Part shown: positions 58,559 to 64,000 of the stretch, piece by piece | How positions within the stretch are numbered: the stretch's first letter is position 1 | Layout of the letters: every line of letters begins with the position of its first letter | Assembly (NCBI GenBank): GCA_030447685.1 | Contig: JAUJOK010000014.1 | Span: 40,076 to 104,075 of the forward strand | From: Armatimonadaceae bacterium | GTDB taxonomy: Bacteria > Armatimonadota > Armatimonadia > Armatimonadales > Armatimonadaceae | Length of the DNA: 64,000 nucleotides | Direction of reading: 5' to 3' | Translations under genes and position numbers: made by a program | The notes under the pieces: model-generated | Told to the model about the DNA's origin: nothing | Seen by the model: the letters and a program-made list of their open reading frames with translations, nothing else | Databases searched by the model: none

Positions 58559-60445
58559 TCAGGCGGCTTCCAGGCGCAGCCGCCAGCGCACTTCGCGCGT
58601 CCCGGCGGGCAGGTCGGCGACGGCGGCTTGCATGAAGCCGTTGCGGGTGGCAACACGGGGGCCGCCACTGTCCAGAGCGAGCCGCGCGCCGGAAGGGGAA
58701 AGTAGCTCGCAGGTAAGAACGGCCCCACCATGCGTCACCCATGCTTGTCCATCCATGACCGTGACGCGTGTATCCGATGCGCCATCCGAAACGAGCAGCG
58801 GGAACACGGCGCGGACGGCGGCAGGCGCGCTCGTATCACTCACCCGCGCCGTTACCTCCACGCCCGCCGCGCTGACGACATACTCTTCCTCTACGGGCCG
58901 CGCCCCCTCCCCCGACAGCTCGTAGCGAACCGTGAAGGCGACGTGGTCGGGCCTCTCCGCATGGACGCGCAGGTCGGCCCCACGGGCGACCGTCGGCCCA
59001 TAGTTTTTTTCGTCCTTCGGGTGATGGAAGTCGGCCAGCGAACGCCATGCACCTGCTTCCTGCTCCTTCCACGCAATGCCCGGTGACATGCCCACGCGCG
59101 GCCCTTCGCCGGGGGGGCCGTAGCTGCGGTGCGAGGCGGCGTTATCCGAAAGCGGGGAGAAAGGCACTCCTGCCTTATGAACCCGCACCAGGCCAGTGGC
59201 GTTGTAGTGCGCGTCGGCGGAGGTGTCGATAAGCAGGTAGGTGCCGCCCGCGCTCGCGCAGATTTTGTGGAATGTGTCCCGCAGGTCGAACACATAGCCG
59301 CCAACTTCCGAGGGAATCGGGCGTTCTTCAATCGTATCGTCGGCGTGCGCGTGGACGATGGCGAGCATGGCGACGGCCAGCAGGTTGTACTGCGAATGGA
59401 ACGAGTAGTTCTCATATCCATGCCGCAGCGACGGTTCGGCGCGGTTCTTGACGATCCACATCTCCCCGGACGGTCGCTGCCAGCGTTTCATGGACGTGAG
59501 CGCGAGCCGGGCCGCCCGCTTGAAGGCACCGGCGATGTCGGGCCGCCCGCGCTCTTTCCAGCGCCGTGCGTTGATTTCACAGATCACCGCTGCCTCCGCC
59601 TCGTTCCACTGGTGGTGCGCGGAACGCCCGCCGTTCGCCCACTCCCCTATTGGCGACAGCAGCAGCAGGGTCGAAAGGCCGCCCAGCGTCAGGAACTCCT
59701 CCAGCCGGGCGCGGCGCGGGCCGTCGTACGCGCCATCAGCCAGAACATCCTCCAGCCATAGGCGGGGAAAGGCATCATAGGCCAGCGGCGCGTTGGGGTC
59801 CTCATACATTCCGAACTGCGTATAACGCTTCTCCTGCCGCTCCAGGCACTGCTCCAGGTACGCGGCGTGCGCCTCTTTTTGCGCCTGCGGCACCAGCCCG
59901 TCCCTGCGCCGCAAACACTCCCCGGCGATATTGACCACGTTCCAGTTCGCGCGCCCCTCGACATCTCGATAGGTTTCTTCCGGTACCAGACTTTCCAGAA
60001 GTCGTGTCCAGTTGTCGAAGGTCGCCTGCGGCGCGTGCCCCGCCAGCAGACGCCGCGCACGCACGACCAGCGGGATGTAAAAGTCCGGGTGGTTATCCGC
60101 AGGGGTGCGGTTCGCAAGGGCTTCCAGCGCGAAGGTAAGGGCGCGAAACGCCGGTTCCTGCAGATCGGCGCGGCCCGCCTGGGTCACCAGGGTCGCCGCT
60201 GCCAGCGCAAAGGCTGGTGTGGAGTATTGACGCTCCTTTTTTTCAAACGGGTCGATGATCGCCCCACGCGCATCCTGGTGGTTCTTGAAGAAATCGACGT
60301 TTCCGGCAATAACAGGCAGATAATCCGCGCGCTTGAGCCGCGTCGGCGAAAAGCCCGGCGACCCGGCGGCACGCGGGTCGGGGAACAGGCGGCGCAAAGC
60401 AGCGGCGGCGGGGTGACGAGAAACAACGGCGTCCCATTCGTTCAT
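58559..60445 (-). CDS. Large hypothetical protein, possible alpha/alpha-toroid plus beta domain
   Basis: 628 residues, no signal peptide. The N-terminal two thirds are helical with ANWNVVNIAGECLRRRDGLV near 175 and NGGRSAHHQWNEAEAAVICE near 270. The C-terminal third is beta-rich. This order resembles heparinase/alginate-lyase-type polysaccharide lyases, and HHQWNEAE and RHGYENYSFHSQYNLLAVAM contain candidate catalytic His/Tyr residues. The enzymatic class is not proven. Confidence 0.7.
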   Translation of the reverse strand: MNEWDAVVSRHPAAAALRRLFPDPRAAGSPGFSPTRLKRADYLPVIAGNVDFFKNHQDARGAIIDPFEKKERQYSTPAFALAAATLVTQAGRADLQEPAFRALTFALEALANRTPADNHPDFYIPLVVRARRLLAGHAPQATFDNWTRLLESLVPEETYRDVEGRANWNVVNIAGECLRRRDGLVPQAQKEAHAAYLEQCLERQEKRYTQFGMYEDPNAPLAYDAFPRLWLEDVLADGAYDGPRRARLEEFLTLGGLSTLLLLSPIGEWANGGRSAHHQWNEAEAAVICEINARRWKERGRPDIAGAFKRAARLALTSMKRWQRPSGEMWIVKNRAEPSLRHGYENYSFHSQYNLLAVAMLAIVHAHADDTIEERPIPSEVGGYVFDLRDTFHKICASAGGTYLLIDTSADAHYNATGLVRVHKAGVPFSPLSDNAASHRSYGPPGEGPRVGMSPGIAWKEQEAGAWRSLADFHHPKDEKNYGPTVARGADLRVHAERPDHVAFTVRYELSGEGARPVEEEYVVSAAGVEVTARVSDTSAPAAVRAVFPLLVSDGASDTRVTVMDGQAWVTHGGAVLTCELLSPSGARLALDSGGPRVATRNGFMQAAVADLPAGTREVRWRLRLEAA

Positions 60446-60480
60446 GTCTTTTATTACCGCGCACGGAGCGTGATTTCCTG

Positions 60481-60509
60481 TTGACAGGGTAAAATACTCA
60501 TGGTAAAGT
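60481..60509 (+). promoter_or_regulatory. Sigma-70 promoter of secE-nusG
   Basis: TTGACA (60481-60486), 17-base spacer, TAAAGT (60504-60509). This is close to the consensus and places the transcription start near 60516. Confidence 0.88.
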
Positions 60510-60515
60510 AACAAC

Positions 60516-60550
60516 GAACAGGGGCGAATAAGCGCACCCTGTTCTTTTTT
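60516..60550 (+). terminator. Immediate-early terminator-like hairpin in the secE leader
   Basis: GAACAGGG / CCCTGTTC, extended by GCG/CGC around AATAAG, followed by TTTTTT. It begins at the predicted transcription start, so every transcript would form it within the first 35 bases. There is no plus-strand gene upstream for it to terminate; attenuation of secE-nusG is possible. Confidence 0.85.
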
Positions 60551-60609
60551 GGATGTTTTTGAGGGTCGTAGACTGCAGGGAAGGCTTCCCTGGTCTGGAA
60601 GGTAATCCG

Positions 60610-60876
60610 ATGGCGAACGCCAAAGAAACAGCAGCCCCCCGCCCCCCGGTGCGCCCGGCCAGCAGTAATGGGCGCGGCCCGTCACTGAGCGGCTTCGGAG
60701 AATATCTGCGCGGCGTCCGCGAGGAGTTGCGTAAGGCCGAATGGCCCACCCGCCCCGAGCTGATACGGTTGACCCAGGTCGTGCTGGCCGTTATTTTTGT
60801 TGTTGCGCTGTATGTCGGCGCATTGGACAGAGGGCTTTCCTGGGTTACGACACGATTCCTGGGCTTTGGTGAGTAG
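60610..60876 (+). CDS. secE: Preprotein translocase subunit SecE
   Basis: 88 residues from the ATG at 60610. A cytoplasmic amphipathic helix (FGEYLRGVREELRKAEWPTR, with the conserved W-P) is followed by a single membrane helix LTQVVLAVIFVVALYVGALD. Stabilises SecY. An upstream in-frame ATG at 60553 is less likely because it would add an unconserved leader. nusG follows by 17 bp. Confidence 0.95.
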   Translation: MANAKETAAPRPPVRPASSNGRGPSLSGFGEYLRGVREELRKAEWPTRPELIRLTQVVLAVIFVVALYVGALDRGLSWVTTRFLGFGE

Positions 60877-60893
60877 GCGAAACGAGTATTCCT

Positions 60894-61418
60894 ATGCAGA
60901 GACACTGGTACGCCGTTCACACCTATTCCGGCCACGAGAACAAGGTTAAGATCAACATCGAGCGCCGTGCGGAAAGCATGAACCTGAAGGACAAGGTCTT
61001 TCGGATTCTGGTTCCCACCGATACGGAAGTGCGCAACCGGGCGGGTAAAAAGACCGAGGTCAAGCGCAAGGTCTTCCCCGGCTATGTGCTGATCGACATG
61101 GTGCTGGATGACGCCACCTGGTACCTGGTAAAAAGCACCACCGGCGTCACTGGCTTCGTCTCTTCGGGCAACAAGCCGGTTCCCCTTCAGGAAAGCGAAA
61201 TCAAAGCGATCCTGGATACGGTGGAAGGGGTCGCGCCCCGGCCCAAGACGACATGGGAAAAGGGTCAGGTCGTGCGCGTCACGGCGGGGCCGTTCGCCGA
61301 TTTCGCCGGGAAGATCGAAGATGTGAACGAGCAGCGCGAAAAGCTGCGCGTGCTTATCTCCATCTTCGGGCGCGATACGCCGGTCGAGCTGGACTTCAAC
61401 CAGGTCGAGAAGATTTGA
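60894..61418 (+). CDS. nusG: Transcription termination/antitermination protein NusG
   Basis: 174 residues. NGN domain: WYAVHTYSGHENKVKINIER near the start, KVFPGYVLIDMVLDDATWYL and TTGVTGFVSSGNKPVPLQ. KOW motif: GQVVRVTAGPFADFAGKIED near 125. It couples RNA polymerase with ribosomes or Rho. Confidence 0.97.
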   Translation: MQRHWYAVHTYSGHENKVKINIERRAESMNLKDKVFRILVPTDTEVRNRAGKKTEVKRKVFPGYVLIDMVLDDATWYLVKSTTGVTGFVSSGNKPVPLQESEIKAILDTVEGVAPRPKTTWEKGQVVRVTAGPFADFAGKIEDVNEQREKLRVLISIFGRDTPVELDFNQVEKI

Positions 61419-61472
61419 CCTCTCCCCCTCCCCTGCGAGGCGAGCGTCGCCTGCGAGGGGAGGGGGAGAGGT
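61418..61472. repeat. Long perfect palindrome after nusG
   Basis: ACCTCTCCCCCTCCCC and its exact complement enclose GCGAGGCGAGCGTCGCCTGC, which contains the GCGAGCGTCGCCTGCG unit seen in polA and at 52020. It starts at the nusG stop codon. It may also slow or end transcription between nusG and rplK. Confidence 0.85.
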
Positions 61473-61489
61473 TTCGTAGGAGACAGGCG

Positions 61490-61519
61490 GCCCGTTTCAT
61501 GGGAAATCGTGAAACGGGC
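61490..61519 (+). promoter_or_regulatory. Hairpin in the rplK leader
   Basis: GCCCGTTTC / GAAACGGGC around a 12-base loop, followed by TTTCCCC, about 70 bases before rplK. It could be a weak terminator or part of ribosomal-protein feedback control. Confidence 0.6.
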
Positions 61520-61586
61520 TTTCCCCTGTCGCTAACACTACCAGAGTCTGCGCCGCTGTGCGCGCCGGACTCAAGGAGAAAGAAAA

Positions 61587-62012
61587 ATGGCAAAGAAAGT
61601 TGTTGGAGTCGTCAAGCTCCAGATCAACGCGGGCAAGGCGACGCCCGCACCGCCCGTCGGCCCCGCGCTCGGCGGCTACGGCATCAACATGATGGAGTTC
61701 ATCAAGGGCTATAATGAGCGCACCGCCCCGATGATCGGCTCCATCGTCCCGGTCGAAATCACCATCTACGACGACCGTTCCTTTACGTTCGTCACCAAGA
61801 CCCCGCCCGCCGCCGACCTGATTAAAAAGGCGCTCGGCATTCCGGCGGGTTCGGGCGTTCCCAACCGCACCAAGGTCGGCGCGCTGACCCAGGACCAGCT
61901 CCGGCAGATCGCCGAAACCAAGATGCCTGACCTGAACGCCAACGATATTGACGGCGCGATGAAGGTTATCGAGGGCACCGCCCGCTCCATGGGCGTGGAC
62001 ATCCGGGGCTAA
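61587..62012 (+). CDS. rplK: 50S ribosomal protein L11
   Basis: 141 residues, full length. [20 protein letters not shown] at the N-terminus, [15 protein letters not shown] near 36, and the RNA-binding C-terminus [22 protein letters not shown] ending. 12 bp before rplA. Confidence 0.98.
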   Translation: MAKKVVGVVKLQINAGKATPAPPVGPALGGYGINMMEFIKGYNERTAPMIGSIVPVEITIYDDRSFTFVTKTPPAADLIKKALGIPAGSGVPNRTKVGALTQDQLRQIAETKMPDLNANDIDGAMKVIEGTARSMGVDIRG

Positions 62013-62024
62013 GGAGGCAAAACA

Positions 62025-62747
62025 ATGCGTAAACAGGACCGCAAGCACGTCGTTTCCAAGCGTTTCAAGGCCGAGGCGGCCAAGGTAGACGACAAGCGCG
62101 AATACGATCCGATTGAGGCGCTGGAGATGGTCAAGTCCACCGCTTCTACCAAATTCGATGAGACAGTGGACGTGGCGATACGCCTGGGTGTAGACCCGCG
62201 CCAGGGCGATCAGGTGGTACGCGGCACGACCGATCTGCCCAACGGCACCGGCAAGACGCAGAAAGTGGCTGTGTTCGCGCGGGGCGCAAACGCTGAGGCG
62301 GCGCAGGCCGCCGGGGCCGATACCGTCGGCGCCGAAGACCTGATCGAGAAGATTCAGAACGGCTGGCGCGACTTCGACGTGCTGGTTGCGACACCGGACA
62401 TGATGCCCGCCGTCGGCAAGCTGGGCCGCACGCTCGGCCCGCGCATGCCCAACCCCAAGTCGGGCACCGTCACGACCGATGTCACTAAGGTCGTCAATGC
62501 GATTAAAAAGGCGACGCGCGTTCAGTACCGTGTTGAGAAGGCGGGCATCGTCCACGCGCCCATCGGCAAGGTATCCTTCCCCACCGAGCAACTGGCGGAA
62601 AACTTCAACGTGCTCGTTGACACGCTGGTCAAAGCCAAGCCCGCTGCCGCGAAGGGACGCTATCTGAAAAAGATCACCGTTTCTTCCACCATGGGGCCGG
62701 GCGTAGAGATAGATTCCCAGCGCGCACAGGCAGCCACGGGCAAATAA
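62025..62747 (+). CDS. rplA: 50S ribosomal protein L1
   Basis: 240 residues. [20 protein letters not shown], then [13 protein letters not shown] and [18 protein letters not shown]. It binds 23S rRNA at the L1 stalk and usually represses its own operon. A terminator follows, so rplJ/rplL are not in this transcript. Confidence 0.98.
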   Translation: MRKQDRKHVVSKRFKAEAAKVDDKREYDPIEALEMVKSTASTKFDETVDVAIRLGVDPRQGDQVVRGTTDLPNGTGKTQKVAVFARGANAEAAQAAGADTVGAEDLIEKIQNGWRDFDVLVATPDMMPAVGKLGRTLGPRMPNPKSGTVTTDVTKVVNAIKKATRVQYRVEKAGIVHAPIGKVSFPTEQLAENFNVLVDTLVKAKPAAAKGRYLKKITVSSTMGPGVEIDSQRAQAATGK

Positions 62748-62770
62748 AGCGCGCCGGAATATCGAGAGAA

Positions 62771-62801
62771 AGCGACCTGCTCCGGCAGGTCGCTTTTTTT
62801 A
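62771..62801 (+). terminator. Intrinsic terminator after rplA
   Basis: AGCGACCTGC / GCAGGTCGCT with a TCCG loop, then seven T. Confidence 0.95.
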
Positions 62802-62822
62802 TAAAACTTTTTTATTCGTTGT

Positions 62823-62851
62823 TTAGCAAACGGGGCCGGATATGCTATAGT
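62823..62851 (+). promoter_or_regulatory. Extended -10 promoter after rplA
   Basis: TTAGCA (62823-62828), 17 bases, TATAGT (62846-62851), with TGC directly before the -10. It drives the short ORF at 62921 and probably the sigma-like gene. Confidence 0.75.
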
Positions 62852-62920
62852 GTCCCTGGAAGACCCGCGCCCGTGCCCCGCCCACGCCTGCGCCCTTCCT
62901 AATACGCGAGGAGGATCGGA

Positions 62921-62992
62921 ATGTTTCAACTTCGACATAATGATAAGCGAAACCCGATGACCGCCTGCGCGTCCCCCTACTCCGTCCGTTAA
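62921..62992 (+). CDS. 23-codon leader-like ORF with strong ribosome-binding site
   Basis: MFQLRHNDKRNPMTAC... (23 residues) follows GAGGAGG by six bases and lies 70 bases after a good promoter. The ~170 bases after its stop contain GGGCCTTCGGCCC and other GC-rich hairpins, and then the sigma-like gene begins. It may be a regulatory leader peptide. Confidence 0.5.
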   Translation: MFQLRHNDKRNPMTACASPYSVR

Positions 62993-63194
62993 GCGGCTCA
63001 TGGGCCTTCGGCCCGAAGCCCTCCAACGGCGCGGTCTGCGAGGAGGACGCCGCATCTGCGGTCTGATCTCGTAGTCGCGCGCCACAGCGCAAATTTCACT
63101 TTTTCTCGCGCGTCAGCGCAATTCCTAACTTAATTGGCATGCACCGTCCCTGTGACCAGTGCTGTGCCGCGTCCCCGTAAATCGGAGACCCAAA

Positions 63195-63728
63195 TTGGAC
63201 AACGTACTCTTGTTGCGTGCTCGCGGCGGTGATGTCGCCGCGCAAGATTCGCTGCGTGAAGGTCTGCGTCCCCGTTTGGAAAGTTTGGCGGGTTACTACG
63301 CAGCCCGAACCGGCATGGATTCGGCGGACCTGCTGCAGGAGGCCTGGCTGGCCGTCTTCGAGGCGCTGCCGACCGTAGACACCAGCATCGGAACGCCATC
63401 GCAGTTCCTGCTCCGGCACGCCCGGTGGCAGATTCTGGACCACATTCGCTGGAGCAAGCGCCGAAGCTGTGAGCCGTTGGATTCGATGGACGACACCATC
63501 GCGGACTACGGCAGCACTCGTCCCGGCACCGGCGATGTGGAGACCCGGATGCTGGTCGCCGACCTGGAGCGGCGGCTGAACGAGCGGCAGAAAAGCATTC
63601 TGAAAGGACTGCTGGCAGGCCGCACCTGGCGTCAGATCGGCGATTCGATGGGCTGCACGTCCGCCAACGTCGCCTACCACGTTCGCGGCATCCGCGAAGC
63701 TTACGGCAAAATGACGGCGGATACGTGA
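63195..63728 (+). CDS. Sigma-70-like (ECF-type) transcription factor
   Basis: 177 residues from a TTG at 63195 (GGAG seven bases upstream); a GTG at 63159 lacks such a site. Region 2-like: ADLLQEAWLAVFEALPTVDT and FLLRHARWQILDHIRWSKRR. Region 4-like HTH: LNERQKSILKGLLAGRTWRQ and IGDSMGCTSANVAYHVRGIR. It is likely an ECF or phage-type sigma factor; no anti-sigma gene is adjacent. Confidence 0.8.
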   Translation: MDNVLLLRARGGDVAAQDSLREGLRPRLESLAGYYAARTGMDSADLLQEAWLAVFEALPTVDTSIGTPSQFLLRHARWQILDHIRWSKRRSCEPLDSMDDTIADYGSTRPGTGDVETRMLVADLERRLNERQKSILKGLLAGRTWRQIGDSMGCTSANVAYHVRGIREAYGKMTADT

Positions 63729-63800
63729 TTGCGCCTTTAGCGTTTCGTCACGTCCCGGCTATAAAGAGGTACTTCAAATGGAAAGGAGGTGGGTGAAAAC

Positions 63801-63845
63801 ATGAGGTACATCCTCACACCCGCCTCCGGAGGCGGGCGCTTCTAA
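63801..63845 (+). CDS. 14-codon ORF with near-perfect ribosome-binding site
   Basis: MRYILTPASGGGRF and stop, preceded by AAAGGAGGTG. Its codons 6-12 overlap the palindrome CCCGCCTCCGGAGGCGGG. It could be a leader peptide or the start of a gene cut by the contig end. Weakly supported. Confidence 0.3.
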   Translation: MRYILTPASGGGRF

Positions 63846-63880
63846 GACCTTCGGGTTTTGAAGTAACTCCGGAACGGGCG

Positions 63881-64000
63881 CGGGGGGGGGGGGGGGGGGC
63901 TGGGGGGGGGGGGGGTGGGTGTTTAAGAAAAGAAGTAGGTCTTGAAGATAGGAAAAAACACACCCACAGAGAAATAAATAAAAAAAAAAAAAACAAAAAC
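63881..64000. other. Low-complexity contig end, probable sequencing artefact
   Basis: Two runs of 13 or more G interrupted by CT, a purine-rich stretch, and finally runs of A. Composition and complexity differ sharply from the rest of the window. Two-colour Illumina chemistry yields such poly-G at dark cycles. Nothing here should be annotated as biology. Confidence 0.85.

Noticed and set aside
63881..64000. G-quadruplex or telomere-like end
   Set aside because: Homopolymeric G followed by A-runs at the very end of the sequence is better explained by read artefacts.

Overview
The window reads as one 64 kb piece of a GC-rich (roughly 60-65 %) bacterial chromosome. It carries pseudopilins with the H-X9-DG C-terminal motif, PEP-CTERM proteins, an OPT-like multi-spanning protein of the DUF6785 type, a stand-alone FliA/WhiG-class sigma factor and many hypothetical proteins. 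That mixture suggests a member of the Armatimonadota or a related poorly cultured phylum. This placement is inference: there is no rRNA here and no database could be searched. The last ~120 bases (poly-G, then poly-A) look like a low-quality contig end, so the window probably stops at an assembly break.

Layout. 1-3.2 kb: a bacterial PARP gene cut by the window edge, a stand-alone Pol X-N/HhH gene, and two unknown genes. 3.3-9.2 kb: a six-gene minus-strand cluster (small membrane protein, sigma factor, TPR protein, nadK, small membrane protein, recN). 9.4-14.2 kb: small secreted proteins, a PhyH dioxygenase, a PEP-CTERM protein, and an ArsS-type radical SAM gene with its CMD partner. 14.2-18.4 kb: an overlapping P-loop ATPase/TPR gene pair, bracketed by an intact Gfo/Idh gene and a decayed copy of that gene's 3' end. 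18.5-26 kb: membrane proteins, a UPF0182 giant membrane protein, and an arsR-AHSA1-clpP run. 26-32.4 kb: gltB/gltD. 32.7-41.6 kb: envelope genes, nagZ, a decayed galU-like gene, a PIN toxin/antitoxin pair, tlpA, tRNA-Leu and ung. 41.7-46 kb: an ISAs1-type insertion sequence and polA. 46-50.6 kb: a BlaI/BlaR-type pair and a PEP-CTERM protein. 50.6-55.2 kb: a minus-strand unit that starts with a TPP riboswitch and continues through pseudopilins (one broken by an IS5-type remnant) to thiamine pyrophosphokinase and a sodium:solute symporter. 55.4-60.4 kb: the OPT-like transporter, a LacI-type regulator without its HTH, and a large unknown protein. 60.5-63.7 kb: secE-nusG-rplK-rplA, then a sigma-like gene in place of rplJ/rplL.

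Three themes cut across the genes. First, several families of short GC-rich palindromic repeats occur between genes and, twice, in frame inside polA. Second, many genes (clpP, an AHSA1 gene, TPK, a symporter, a galU homologue, both transposases and others) are broken by single-base indels, often in G/C runs. This pattern fits sequencing or assembly error at least as well as real decay, so individual pseudogene calls should be read with care. Third, transcription-control structures are easy to see: a TPP riboswitch with its terminator, an immediate-early hairpin at the secE promoter, an ArsR-type operator and a BlaI-type operator.
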